64,000 bases of DNA, taken from Bog-756 sp963699055. GTDB taxonomy: Bacteria > Actinomycetota > Acidimicrobiia > Acidimicrobiales > RAAP-2. The position numbers were made by a program, and so were the translations under genes. The notes beneath the pieces were generated by a model that did not search any database, was not told the origin of the DNA, and saw nothing but the letters and a program-made list of their open reading frames with translations. The first letter of the stretch is position 1, and each line of letters opens with the position of its first letter. The DNA lies in contig CAVOTA010000001.1 of NCBI GenBank assembly GCA_963699055.1, positions 186,001-250,000 on the forward strand, given 5' to 3'. Of this stretch, positions 34,190 through 43,135 are shown one piece after another.

Positions 34190-36077
34190 CGGAGCCACCA
34201 CCGGCGACGTCGGCGTAGAGCGCCTCGAGGCCGTCGAGGTGACCGACGAGGGAGTACCGGTCCTGCTGCCGGTGCCGGAGCGCGGCGCCCACCGCACGTC
34301 GGTCGGCCGGGTCGCCGGCCAGCCGTGCCAGCCCGCGGGCCGCGGCGTCACGGTCCCCCGGTGGGAACAGCACACCGGTGTCGCCGACCGTCTCCAGGTG
34401 GGCGCCGCCGGCCGCCGCCACGACCGCCAGGCCATGGGACATCGCCTCGACGACCGACAGGCCGAAGGGCTCCGCCGGAGCCGGGGCGAGCAGGATCGAC
34501 GCTCCGGCGAGCAGCCCGTCGGTGTCGCCCACCTGTCCGACGAAGGTGATGCCGGCCGGTTCGCCGAACGTCCGGGCCAGCCCCTCGAGCTCGGCGCGCA
34601 GGATGCCCGATCCGGCGACCACCAGCCGCCAGCCCTGTCCGGCCAGGCCACTGGCGGCCCACGCCCGCAGGCCCACGTCGGGGCTCTTCTCGGCGTCGAG
34701 ACGCTGCAGCATCACCACCACCGGCGCGTCGAGCGGCGCCTGGGGCCTCGCCGGCACCCCATTGGGGAGGAGCGTGGTCGGCCCGCCCACCGAGCGGGCC
34801 ACGAACTCGCTGATGGCGATGTCGGCGGCCAGGTGCCGGGAGGTGACACGGGCCAGGATCCGGTTCACCGGGGTGCTGCCCCGCTCCGCGGCGAAGTGGC
34901 GGGTGGCCACCACCGGCGAACGCAGGACGGGGCGGGTGAGGAAGGCGCAGGCCTCGGCCGCGGTCATGTGGACGTGCACGAGATCGGTGCCGCGCTCGGC
35001 GAGCAGGGCGCGGGTACCGGCCACCAGGTGGGTGGCCGGGCGGTGGGACACGCGCCGGTCGAGTTCGGCCCGCATGCGCACCGGGTCACCGCCGACGACG
35101 TCGACCCGGTGCCCCCGGTCCGTCAGCCCGTTGGCCACCTGGCAGACGTACCGCTCGACGCCGGCGAAATTGTCGGTGAGGACCACGTGGGTGATGCGGA
35201 GCCCGGTGCGTTCGAGCGCCGCCTCGGCCCGCAGTGGACCCCGCAGCACGAGCCGGAACCGGACCGCCGCCTCGTGCCGGCGCCGTCCGGTCAGCACGAC
35301 GGAGCGGACCCCGGAGCCGCACAGCGCGGCCAGGCGGTACGACCACCAGCCGGCGGTGCCGTGGTGGATGCGCACGTACCGTTCGTGTGAGGCCTGGAAG
35401 TGGGTCTCGCGTCGGACCGGGTCCCCACCGGTGCCGGCGCCGACATGGGTGGCGGTGACCTCGGGACACAGGACCATCCGCCAGCCGCGGTCCGCGGCCC
35501 GCCGTTGCCAGTCGGTCTCCTCGGCATAGAGGAAGAAGCGGTCGTCGAAGGCGCCGACGTCGCGCAGGGCCCGGTCGGCCACGAGGAGCACGGAGCCGAT
35601 CAGGAAACCCGGACCCCGGCGGAACCGGCCGAGGCCGGCGGCCTCCAGCCACGCGCCGCCCGGGGTGGGGAACGGCCACTGCACGCGTGCCTCCTCCCGG
35701 TCCCCGGGATCGTGCTGGGCGGGGGCGACGGCGGCCACGAAGGTGTCGTCGGCCAGCCGTGCGTGCAGCTGACGGACGTCGTCGGGGGTGATGGCGGCAT
35801 CGGGGTTCAGCAGCAGGACGTCGCGTCCGTCGCGGTCGGCACAACCGGCGTTGACCCCGCCGGCGAACCCGAGGTTGCGCCCCGGTGCGAGGTACGCCGC
35901 CCCGTGGCGGTCGGCGACGGCGGCCACGTCGGGATCCGACGAGTTGTCGACCACCCGCACGTCGAAGGCACCGTCGAGGTCGGCGAGGCACCGTTCCAGG
36001 AGGTCGGCGGCGTGGAACGCCACCACTACGACCAGCGGGTCGGCCGGGGCCGGGGCTCCCGTCCCCGCCGCCGTCAT
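34173..36077 (-). CDS. Two-domain glycosyltransferase: GT2 fused to GT4
   Basis: A 634-residue fusion. Residues about 13-270 are a GT2 rhamnosyltransferase-like domain: VVVVAFHAADLLERCLADLD, VRVVDNSSDPD, GRNLGFAGGVNAG, LLLNPDAAI and YAEETDWQRRA. Residues about 295-630 are a GT4 domain: THVVLTDNFAGVERYVCQVANGL, LHVHMTAAEA-like VHVHMTAAEACAF, VVMLQRLDAEKSPDVGLRAW and PAEPFGLSVVEAMSHGLAVVA. One protein may add two successive sugars. The ATG at 36077 overlaps the stop of the Wzz/kinase gene (ATGA), so the two are co-translated. Confidence 0.9.
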   Translation of the reverse strand: MTAAGTGAPAPADPLVVVVAFHAADLLERCLADLDGAFDVRVVDNSSDPDVAAVADRHGAAYLAPGRNLGFAGGVNAGCADRDGRDVLLLNPDAAITPDDVRQLHARLADDTFVAAVAPAQHDPGDREEARVQWPFPTPGGAWLEAAGLGRFRRGPGFLIGSVLLVADRALRDVGAFDDRFFLYAEETDWQRRAADRGWRMVLCPEVTATHVGAGTGGDPVRRETHFQASHERYVRIHHGTAGWWSYRLAALCGSGVRSVVLTGRRRHEAAVRFRLVLRGPLRAEAALERTGLRITHVVLTDNFAGVERYVCQVANGLTDRGHRVDVVGGDPVRMRAELDRRVSHRPATHLVAGTRALLAERGTDLVHVHMTAAEACAFLTRPVLRSPVVATRHFAAERGSTPVNRILARVTSRHLAADIAISEFVARSVGGPTTLLPNGVPARPQAPLDAPVVVMLQRLDAEKSPDVGLRAWAASGLAGQGWRLVVAGSGILRAELEGLARTFGEPAGITFVGQVGDTDGLLAGASILLAPAPAEPFGLSVVEAMSHGLAVVAAAGGAHLETVGDTGVLFPPGDRDAAARGLARLAGDPADRRAVGAALRHRQQDRYSLVGHLDGLEALYADVAGGGSVSPPS

Positions 36078-37648
36078 CGGCGGTACGCGTAGGCCTGGTA
36101 GTTGCCCGCCGTGGCGTGGCGCACGTGGTTGAGGACGGTGCCGAGCACGCGGCAGCCGGTGACCTCGAGCCGGTTGGCGGCGCGGTCGAGGTCGGCGCGG
36201 TCGGTCTTGCCCTCGGTGGCCACGACGAGCGCTCCGTGGGTGAGTCCGCCGAGGATGGCCGTGTCGGGGGCGGCCAGGACCGGGGGGGTGTCCAGCAGGA
36301 CGACGTCGGCCAGCAGGCGGAGGTGGTCGAGGACGGGCTGCATCCCGGGGCTGTCGAACAGTTCGCTCGGGTTGTCGAGGAGCGACCCGACCGGAAGGAG
36401 CCGGAGCCCGCCCACGCCGGTCTCGACCAGGAGGTCGGCCACCGATGTCTCGCCGGCGAGGTGGCCGGCGGTGCCCTTCCCGGACGCGCCCCTGGCGCCA
36501 CCGGGTCGTCCGGGGGCGGGGGACTCGGGCTCGCCGGTCTTCCAATTGGCCCGGATGAGGTCGGACAGCCCGTGGGCCCCGGGCCTGTCGATCCCGAAGG
36601 CGGCCTCGAGGCGCGGGCGCCGGAAGTCGGCCGACACCACGATCACCCGGCTGCCGGTCAGCGCCCACGACACGGCGAGGTTGGCGGTGACGAACGTCTT
36701 GCCGTCTCCGGGCTCCGGGCTGGTGACGGTGATGACCGGGCACTGCTGGTCGACGAGCAGCACCCGCAGGCTGGTCCGGAGATCGCGCACCGCCTCGGCC
36801 AGTGCCGACTGCGGCGCCTCGACCAGGGAGAGGGACACCTTCCCCTTCCGGACATCGGCGTCCTCGGGCAGTTCGCCCAGGATCGGTCCGTCGATCTCCG
36901 ACGAGACGTCGGGACTCACCCGGATGCGGTCGTCGAACTGCTCGCGTACGAGGGCGATCCCGCAACCGACGAGGAGCCCGGCGACCAGCCCGATGGCGCC
37001 CAGCTTCGCGGTGGAGAGACCGGTCGAGGTGCCCGGGGTGGCGGCGACCTGGACCACGGCGTAGGGCATGCCGATCTGGATGGTGGACTGGGTGGCCTCC
37101 AGGGTGCTGGCCTCCTGGGTGAGCGCGGTGATCTGCGGCGACGCCGACGAGCCGGACCCGCCCAGGGCCTGCAGGGTGGCGATCTTCGCATTGACCTGTG
37201 CGAGCGCCAGTGTGTACTTGTCCACCTGGGCCTGGGCGAGGGCCTGGATCCGGCTCACGAACGCCTCGGCGAAGGCCCTGGTCACCGCCTGGGCCTGTTC
37301 GGGCGTGGAACCGGTCCCGGTCACGGTGAGCGCGCCGGACGTCGGGTCGACCGTCCCGGTGACCTGGCCGGCGAGTGCGGTCGGCGACGGATCGTGGAGC
37401 GAGGTGGCGGCGGCCAGCTGCACACCTGTGCTCGACAGCTCCTGCAGCGGGTCGGGCAGGGTGAACGGCGAGGACGAGGACGTGCCGCTCGACGCGCTCG
37501 GCGCGTTGATCTGGATCAGCGCGCTCGACTGGTACGTCGGGGTCGCCGCCTTGGCGTAGACGAGGCACGCGGCCACCGCCACCACCATGCTGACGACCAC
37601 GGTCAGCTTCCTCTTCCACAGGGCATGGAGCATCTGTTGGAACGTCAC
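36074..37648 (-). CDS. Wzz-type chain-length regulator fused to BY-kinase
   Basis: A 524-residue protein that controls polysaccharide chain length and export. The N-terminus has a membrane helix (KLTVVVSMVVAVAACLVYA), a periplasmic helical region, and a second helix (LGAIGLVAGLLVGCGIALV). The kinase has Walker A PEPGDGKTF (residues about 311-319), Walker A' VIVVSADFRRP with Asp341, and Walker B VVLLDTPPVL. A short C-terminal tyrosine cluster (NYQAYAYRR) is the likely autophosphorylation site. A low-molecular-weight tyrosine phosphatase at 54800 is the likely partner. GTG 37648 is taken as the start; the frame continues upstream. Confidence 0.92.
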   Translation of the reverse strand: MTFQQMLHALWKRKLTVVVSMVVAVAACLVYAKAATPTYQSSALIQINAPSASSGTSSSSPFTLPDPLQELSSTGVQLAAATSLHDPSPTALAGQVTGTVDPTSGALTVTGTGSTPEQAQAVTRAFAEAFVSRIQALAQAQVDKYTLALAQVNAKIATLQALGGSGSSASPQITALTQEASTLEATQSTIQIGMPYAVVQVAATPGTSTGLSTAKLGAIGLVAGLLVGCGIALVREQFDDRIRVSPDVSSEIDGPILGELPEDADVRKGKVSLSLVEAPQSALAEAVRDLRTSLRVLLVDQQCPVITVTSPEPGDGKTFVTANLAVSWALTGSRVIVVSADFRRPRLEAAFGIDRPGAHGLSDLIRANWKTGEPESPAPGRPGGARGASGKGTAGHLAGETSVADLLVETGVGGLRLLPVGSLLDNPSELFDSPGMQPVLDHLRLLADVVLLDTPPVLAAPDTAILGGLTHGALVVATEGKTDRADLDRAANRLEVTGCRVLGTVLNHVRHATAGNYQAYAYRR

Positions 37649-37742
37649 CGGGGACTCGCTTTCGGCGGGCAGGGGCGGGAACAAGGATACGGGTGGGCGT
37701 CGACCGTTCGGGGCACCCGGCGATCCGTGGGCAGGAGGGACC

Positions 37743-38891
37743 TCACGGTCGGTCTCCGGCGCTACGCACCCGTGCCATGACGTCGCCCATGGCCTCGGCC
37801 CGCTCCCGCCAGCTGGCCACCTCGGGTCGTCCGGATCCGGTCGGCGTCGCCGCCGGAGCGGCGTCGACCACCGCGACCACCGCGTCGACGAACCCGGACC
37901 GGTCCCGCACCACCACGGGCCCGCCCAGGCCACGGAACCCGGCCACCGGGGTGGCCACCGTGGGTCGACCGGCCGCCACGCACTCGTAGGCCTTGATGGG
38001 GTCGAGGCTCTCCGTGAACGGGTTGACCTGGTGCGGCACGAGGACCACGTCGGCGTGCTGCAGGAAGGCCGGTACCCGCTCGTAGGGTTGGGCGCCGAGC
38101 CGGAGCACCGAGGGGACGGCGGCCAGTCGGGCCGACGACTCGGCCCCGAGGCAGTCGGGACCCACCAGCGCGATGTGCAGGTCCGGTCGGGCCGCGGCCA
38201 GTTCCTCCAGGAGCGCCACGTCGATCCGTTCGTCGTGCAGCGTCCCGACGTAGACGGCGACGGGGGACGGTGGCAACGTGGCGGGCCGGGACTGCGGCGT
38301 CCGGAAGAGGTCGAGATCGACCCCGTTGGGGATCAGGTCGACCACGCGGTCGCGGCCGCGGGTGCGGGCCAGGTCGGGCGAGCACACGACCACCGCACCG
38401 CTGCCGCGCAGGAGGCGGTCGTCGTCGGCCCGAAGCCGGGCCTCCTGGCGTGGCGTCATCGGGGCGAGCAGCCAGTCGTCGGTGACGTCGTAGACCGTGG
38501 GCCAGCCGGTGGCGAGGGCGAACTCGGCGTAGCCGGCGTCGTTGACCCACACCAGAGGGTCGACCAGCCCGAGTCGGGCGACCGCACGGGACACCTGACG
38601 GGCGAGCGACCGGTCGGCTGCAGGTCCGGCGACCCGGGGGAGCCACTTGCGAGGGCGCAGGACGTGGACCCGGGGGTGCACCCGTTCGAGCGACGGGGCG
38701 GCCAGCCCCCGGATGCGTCCGTGGGCCAGGTCGAAGGGGACGTCGCGGGCGGGGGCCACGTAGAGCACCCGTACCTGGGGATCGAGGGCGACCAGCTCGT
38801 CGACGAGGATCCGGACCCGGCGGCGCACGGTTCCCCACTCCTCGAGCGAGCAGACGACGAGGGAGGACCCGGTGGCGGGCGCGTCGGTCAT
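37743..38891 (-). CDS. Glycosyltransferase, GT4-like (GT-B fold)
   Basis: A 382-residue enzyme. The start region is LVVCSLEEWGTVRRRVRILVDEL. The middle has VYDVTDDWLLAPMTPRQEAR and VVVCSPDLARTRGRDRVVDLIPNGVDLDLF. The nucleotide-binding domain includes VAVYVGTLHDERIDVALL, IALVGPDCLGAE, LGAQPYERVPAFLQHADVVLVPH and ESLDPIKAYECVAAGRPTVAT. It resembles sugar transferases of polysaccharide loci that use the IPNGVD signature. The ATG at 38891 is used; sequence upstream in frame has no homology. Confidence 0.88.
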   Translation of the reverse strand: MTDAPATGSSLVVCSLEEWGTVRRRVRILVDELVALDPQVRVLYVAPARDVPFDLAHGRIRGLAAPSLERVHPRVHVLRPRKWLPRVAGPAADRSLARQVSRAVARLGLVDPLVWVNDAGYAEFALATGWPTVYDVTDDWLLAPMTPRQEARLRADDDRLLRGSGAVVVCSPDLARTRGRDRVVDLIPNGVDLDLFRTPQSRPATLPPSPVAVYVGTLHDERIDVALLEELAAARPDLHIALVGPDCLGAESSARLAAVPSVLRLGAQPYERVPAFLQHADVVLVPHQVNPFTESLDPIKAYECVAAGRPTVATPVAGFRGLGGPVVVRDRSGFVDAVVAVVDAAPAATPTGSGRPEVASWRERAEAMGDVMARVRSAGDRP

Positions 38892-39184
38892 GACCGGCGT
38901 GCGCTCCTGTTGTCCGGTGGGGTGTCCCACGTCGCTCCGTCCTGACCGTGCACCGGCACCCGCGGGTGGGGGGCACCGCGCCCCGGGGGGTCTCCCCGTG
39001 ACCACCACTGGATCGTCAGGTGCACGGAAGACCTTGAGGTATGCCGTAATGCTGCCGATGGTGCCGTCGACCACCTGACCGACCACAGCCGCACGCGCTC
39101 GGTGCACCGGTACCATGGACCGGGCGCCGTCCGCGTCCCACTGGACGTTTCCCGAGGCCCCATGCCCCTGTTCCGGACGCAACC
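38892..39184. other. Divergent intergenic region
   Basis: 293 bases between a leftward glycosyltransferase and the rightward polymerase gene. It holds the first copy of the CTTSAG-N12-NNTGCCGAT motif (39033-39059), listed separately. No further gene was seen. Confidence 0.6.
39033..39059 (+). promoter_or_regulatory. Shared upstream motif, copy 1
   Basis: CTTGAG, 12 bases, then GCTGCCGAT. It has the same spacing as the three later copies, with one difference in the first block and two in the second. It lies 125 bases before the ATG at 39185, further than in the other copies. Confidence 0.55.
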
Positions 39185-40684
39185 ATGAACGCCACGCCGG
39201 CAGCGCCGGCCGGCCGCCGGGCCGAGGTCGGTCGCAGGTGGACCGGGCGGAGCCGCACGGTGTTCGGCTGGCTGGTGGTCGCCGCCGTGGCCGCGGTGGC
39301 CGGGGTGTCGGTCGGCGTGAACCTGGTGGCCGGCCTGGGGGTCGCCTTCCTCGTCTTCGCCTTCGGCATCTTCGTCGTGGACCCGATCCTCGTCGCCGTC
39401 ATCGTGCTGCCCGGGGCCATCCTGATCCAACGGGTCGGCGGGGCGAGCACCAACCTCAGTGTTGCCGATCTCCTGGTCTTCGTGGGGGCGGTGGTCTGTC
39501 TGTTCCACGTGGACTGGTCCGCGGCCACCAACCTCCGGCGCTTCCTGGTGGGGATCCTCTGGTACCAGGCCGTCCTCATCGTGGTGGTCCTCGCCCATCC
39601 GTTCCGGGGGGACGTCATCGAGTGGTTCCACCGGTTCTCCTACCTGGCGGGCAGCACCCTCGTGGGCTGGGTGATCGCCTGGCACGGGCGGGCCCGCCAG
39701 GCGTTCCGGCTCTATCTGTGGGGCTCGGCGATCCTGTCCCTGGTCACCCTCGAGCACGCCGTGGCCCTGCACTTCCAGCCGGCCCAGTGGGGGGTCTACC
39801 AGAAGAACGCCATCGGGGCGGTCCTGTGGGTGGCGGTGGTCGTGGCCCAGCTCAACCCGTCGTGGGCGCGGATCGGGAAGATGGAGGCCCGGGTGATCGA
39901 AGGGCTGTGCCTGGTCGGGCTCCTGGCCACCCAGTCGCGCCAGTCGGCGATCCTGGTGGTCCTCGCCCTCGGCACGGCGGCGCTCCTCAACTCGGAGGTG
40001 CGGGCCAAGGCCAAGCTGGTCGTGTTCATCGCGGTGCCCGTGCTCGGACTCGTCTACTACAGCTTCGCCCTGGCCTTCCGGAACAATCCGCAGTTCAACT
40101 CGGTGGCCATCCGGTTCGGTCAGATCGACGCCGCCCTCCACGTGTGGCACCAGAGCCCGTGGCTCGGGCTCGGGATGCGGTTCTACAACCTCCCGCAGTA
40201 CCTCACCGTGACGGCGCCACCCAACTCGCTGGTGGACAACCTGGCGTCCACCGGCGTCATCGGGTCGCTGGCGTTCCTCTTCCTGGTGGTGGTGACCATG
40301 CGGTCGATGATCGCCCTACCGCGGCTCTACGGCACGCTCGGCCTGGTGGTGCTCCTGGCCCACTACGTCGACGGCCTGTTCGACACCTTCTGGATCGGCG
40401 CGCTCTCGATCACCCCGTTCGTGATCGCCGGGATCTCCCTCGGGATGGCCGACGCCCATCCGGAGGCCGGGCGGGTTCCCGCCGTCGCCGATGCGGCACC
40501 GACCGGACGGTCCGCCGGGGTGGCGGCGGGCCCGCCCGGCCGCACCGGGCCGATCCCACCGGGCGCCGACCCGGTCACGGCACCGGCACGTCGCCGCGGG
40601 CCGATCCCTCCCGGCACCGACCAGGTGGTGGACCCCGTGACGGCGCGACCCCGCGGCCCCATCCCACCGGGGTTCGACCGCTGA
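39185..40684 (+). CDS. O-antigen-ligase/Wzy-like polysaccharide polymerase
   Basis: A 499-residue polytopic membrane protein with about 10-11 helices. The central outer loop holds RFGQIDAALHVWHQSPWLGLGMRFYNLP, the region resembling the catalytic loop of Wzy_C/O-antigen ligase proteins, followed by PPNSLVDNLASTGVIGSLAFL. It probably polymerises lipid-linked repeat units outside the membrane. The 75-residue cytoplasmic tail is odd: three GPIPPG(A/T/F)D elements in an Ala/Pro/Arg-rich stretch. It is first of the four genes with the shared upstream motif. Confidence 0.85.
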   Translation: MNATPAAPAGRRAEVGRRWTGRSRTVFGWLVVAAVAAVAGVSVGVNLVAGLGVAFLVFAFGIFVVDPILVAVIVLPGAILIQRVGGASTNLSVADLLVFVGAVVCLFHVDWSAATNLRRFLVGILWYQAVLIVVVLAHPFRGDVIEWFHRFSYLAGSTLVGWVIAWHGRARQAFRLYLWGSAILSLVTLEHAVALHFQPAQWGVYQKNAIGAVLWVAVVVAQLNPSWARIGKMEARVIEGLCLVGLLATQSRQSAILVVLALGTAALLNSEVRAKAKLVVFIAVPVLGLVYYSFALAFRNNPQFNSVAIRFGQIDAALHVWHQSPWLGLGMRFYNLPQYLTVTAPPNSLVDNLASTGVIGSLAFLFLVVVTMRSMIALPRLYGTLGLVVLLAHYVDGLFDTFWIGALSITPFVIAGISLGMADAHPEAGRVPAVADAAPTGRSAGVAAGPPGRTGPIPPGADPVTAPARRRGPIPPGTDQVVDPVTARPRGPIPPGFDR

Positions 40685-40847
40685 CGCGGCCGGGGCCGGC
40701 AGCCACCCCGTGCCGGGACGGTGCCGGACCTGCCGTGGGCCCGGACCGGGCCACGGCCCACCGGGACCGGTGGCCCGGTGCCACCGTCCGGCCCTGAGGT
40801 CCCCGGCCCCGGGTCCCGACCGCCCGAACGGGGATGTCGCCGGCCCG

Positions 40848-40874
40848 CTTCAGTGCCGGGGCGAACGTGCCGAT
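40848..40874 (+). promoter_or_regulatory. Shared upstream motif, copy 2
   Basis: CTTCAG (40848-40853), 12 bases, CGTGCCGAT (40866-40874). It ends six bases before the ATG at 40881, the spacing expected if GCCGAT is a -10-like element and the transcript is leaderless. Confidence 0.7.
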
Positions 40875-40880
40875 GTCGGA

Positions 40881-42038
40881 ATGATGGTGTGGAACACACG
40901 GGATCAGGTCACCGGAAGTCTCGATCGGTTCGTCGTTCCGACCGACGAGACACTCGGATCGAACATCGTCCGGCTGTTCCCCACCACGGTCACCGCCGTC
41001 CCCCGCCTGGTGGTGAACGCCCTTCCGCTCGAGCCCGTCGGCGGCGGCGTGAGCACCTACATCCGTGAGCTGCTGGGCGCACTCGCCCCGGTGGTCCGGG
41101 CCGACCTGGTGGCCGCGGTGCGGCCGTCGGGGGTACAGGAGCTCCCGGTGGGCGTCACCCCCCTGATCGTCCCCGACGCCAGTGGTGCCCGCCGGGCCCT
41201 CGAAGGGGCCAGGGGCTTCGGGCCCGCCGACCTCGTCCACGGACTCGATGCCGACCTGCCCCTGCGCAAGGCGTGCCCGCGGGTGGCGACCATCCACGAC
41301 CTCGCCGTCTTCGACGTCCCCTGGGCGTTCCCACGGTTCCGGGTGGCCGGCGAGCGGATGCTGCTGCGTGCGGCCCTGCGCCGGGCCGACGTCGTGATCG
41401 CCGTGTCGGCGTTCACCGCCGAGCGGGTCGAGGCGATCACCGGTCGCCGGGCCGTGGTCGTACACGAGGCACCGAGCCCCACGATGGTCCCCGCACCGCC
41501 CGACGAGATCGACCGGGTGCGTCGCCACTACGGACTGCCCGACCGCTTCGTCCTCCACGTCGGCAACATCGAACCGCGCAAGGACCTCGGGACGCTGGCC
41601 CGGGCCTGCACCCGTGCCGGGGTGGTCCTGGTGGTGACCGGTCACAGCCTGTGGGGCAACCAGGCCCCGGCGTCCGTCGTCGAGGTCGGGTTCGTCCCCA
41701 CCAAGGAGCTCCCCGCCCTGTACGGAGCGGCCACCCTGGTCGGGTACGCCTCCCGCTACGAGGGGTTCGGCCTGCCGCCGGTCGAGGCCATGGCCTGCGG
41801 CGCGGCGGTGGTGTCCACACCGGTACCCGCCGTGGCCGAGGTGGTGGGCGATGCCGTCGCCACGTTCTCCCCGGGCGACGTCGACGGGCTCACCGCCACC
41901 CTGCGGTCGCTGCTCGACGACGACGAGCGCCGGCTCGAGCTCGCCGAGCGGGGTCATCGGGCGGTGGCGGAACTGTCGTGGGACCGGGCGGCCCGGGCCA
42001 CGGCCGACGTGTACCGGTCGCTCGGCCTCGTCGTCTGA
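40881..42038 (+). CDS. Glycosyltransferase, GT4 family
   Basis: A 385-residue GT-B enzyme. It opens with a non-conserved 45 residues, then VVNALPLEPVGGGVSTYIREL, typical of GT4 donors and acceptors. PRVATIHDLAVFDVPWAFPRF and FVLHVGNIEPRKDLGTLARAC mark the two domains, with YASRYEGFGLPPVEAMACGAAVVST as the E-x7-E region. It closely follows the mannosyl- and rhamnosyl-transferase type. It probably works on the same polysaccharide as its neighbours. Start ATG 40881 fits the shared motif six bases upstream. Confidence 0.9.
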   Translation: MMVWNTRDQVTGSLDRFVVPTDETLGSNIVRLFPTTVTAVPRLVVNALPLEPVGGGVSTYIRELLGALAPVVRADLVAAVRPSGVQELPVGVTPLIVPDASGARRALEGARGFGPADLVHGLDADLPLRKACPRVATIHDLAVFDVPWAFPRFRVAGERMLLRAALRRADVVIAVSAFTAERVEAITGRRAVVVHEAPSPTMVPAPPDEIDRVRRHYGLPDRFVLHVGNIEPRKDLGTLARACTRAGVVLVVTGHSLWGNQAPASVVEVGFVPTKELPALYGAATLVGYASRYEGFGLPPVEAMACGAAVVSTPVPAVAEVVGDAVATFSPGDVDGLTATLRSLLDDDERRLELAERGHRAVAELSWDRAARATADVYRSLGLVV

Positions 42039-42171
42039 TCCTGCCGCCCTCGGTCCCGCGCTACCGACGACCCACGGCCGACGACGTCCCGGTCGTGTCC
42101 CCACGGCCGACGGGCCGTCGGCCGGGACCCGATGCCGACGGGTCGGCCGGCGGGCACCGCGGCCCGGAATG

Positions 42172-42198
42172 CTTCAGGTCCGGGCGGACCGTGCCGAT
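42172..42198 (+). promoter_or_regulatory. Shared upstream motif, copy 3
   Basis: CTTCAG (42172-42177), 12 bases, CGTGCCGAT (42190-42198). The motif overlaps a possible ATG at 42197, which argues for the next in-frame ATG at 42209 as the true start. Confidence 0.7.
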
Positions 42199-42208
42199 GC
42201 ACGGGGTG

Positions 42209-43069
42209 ATGAACGGGCAGGGAACCACGAGGGCCCCGGGAGTGCAGGCATGGCCTGCCACCGAGGGAGGGACGGACCGCAGGGAGGCGCACCCGGTGGC
42301 CGGACCGTCCGACGGTGCGCTCGCCGTCCTCCCCCGTGCCGTGGTGGTCCGACCCGGCGACCTCGACGTCGTCATCACCCCGGACCTGGTCGCCGACCTC
42401 TACGACCCGACGCTGATCATCTCCCACGGCTACGTGGGTCCCGACCGCCGCCGCCACGACCGGTCGGCACCGCCCGAGGCGGGCATTCCCCAGTGGGTAC
42501 GTCAGATCGTGTCGGTGGTGCTGTTGACGGCCATGGTCGTGATCCCACTCACCCTGATCGCGGCACGGTCGGTCCCACCGGCCGCGTCGGGCCAGTCGCC
42601 GGCTCCGGAAACGGGGCAGGCGGCGCCCAAGTCGACGGCCGGGGCCCGGACACACACCCACGTGTTCGGCGCCACCAGCCAGCAGATCGCCCGGGCTGAA
42701 GCTGCCTATCAGAAGGCGCTCGCCCGGGTCGAAGCCACCGGCGTGGCCGCAGGTCCGGGGACGGCCTCCACCGCCACCGCGACGGCATCCATCCCGGCGG
42801 TGGCCTCCGCCGGGACAGCCGCCCCCGGAGCGGTCACCGACGGAGCGTCGCCCGCCGCCGCGTCGCCTGCCGCCCCGTCGGCCGCCGCCCGGCGTGCCGC
42901 CACGATGGCCGCCGCATCCCAGGCCAGGGCCCAGGCCCAGGCCGCCGCCGCCCAGCGCCGCCAGGCGGCCGAGACGGCGCGGGCCCAGGCCCAGGTGGCC
43001 CGGGCCACCGCCCGTGCCGCAGCCGATGCCGGATCCGGTGCGGCCGGCGGAGCCACCCCCGGCTCCTGA
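42209..43069 (+). CDS. Single-pass membrane protein with Ala/Gln/Arg-rich coiled tail
   Basis: A 286-residue protein. The N-terminal 95 residues are cytoplasmic and end with the tag YDPTLIISHGYVGPDRRRHD. A membrane helix follows (QIVSVVLLTAMVVIPLTLIA, residues about 99-118). The outer part has HVFGATSQQIARAEAAYQKALARVEA, then low-complexity Ala/Ser/Thr, and a long Ala/Gln/Arg coiled segment. The protein encoded next carries a similar pre-membrane tag, so the two are probably related in origin or localisation. Function unknown; context suggests assembly or secretion of the surface polymer. Confidence 0.72.
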   Translation: MNGQGTTRAPGVQAWPATEGGTDRREAHPVAGPSDGALAVLPRAVVVRPGDLDVVITPDLVADLYDPTLIISHGYVGPDRRRHDRSAPPEAGIPQWVRQIVSVVLLTAMVVIPLTLIAARSVPPAASGQSPAPETGQAAPKSTAGARTHTHVFGATSQQIARAEAAYQKALARVEATGVAAGPGTASTATATASIPAVASAGTAAPGAVTDGASPAAASPAAPSAAARRAATMAAASQARAQAQAAAAQRRQAAETARAQAQVARATARAAADAGSGAAGGATPGS

Positions 43070-43100
43070 CCACGTCGGGTCCCGGAGTCCGTCCACGTCT

Positions 43101-43127
43101 CTTCAGTTGCCGACCGCGCGTGCCGAT
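43101..43127 (+). promoter_or_regulatory. Shared upstream motif, copy 4
   Basis: CTTCAG (43101-43106), 12 bases, CGTGCCGAT (43119-43127), ending eight bases before the ATG at 43136. The six-base and nine-base blocks are identical to copies 2 and 3 while the 12-base spacer is not conserved. Confidence 0.7.
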
Positions 43128-43135
43128 TTCCCGTT

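Noticed and set aside
36078..37619. Upstream extension of the GT2-GT4 gene to 37619
   Set aside because: The extension lies antiparallel in phase over the Wzz/kinase gene and is Arg/Gly/Pro-rich; the ATG at 36077 gives a normal GT2 N-terminus.
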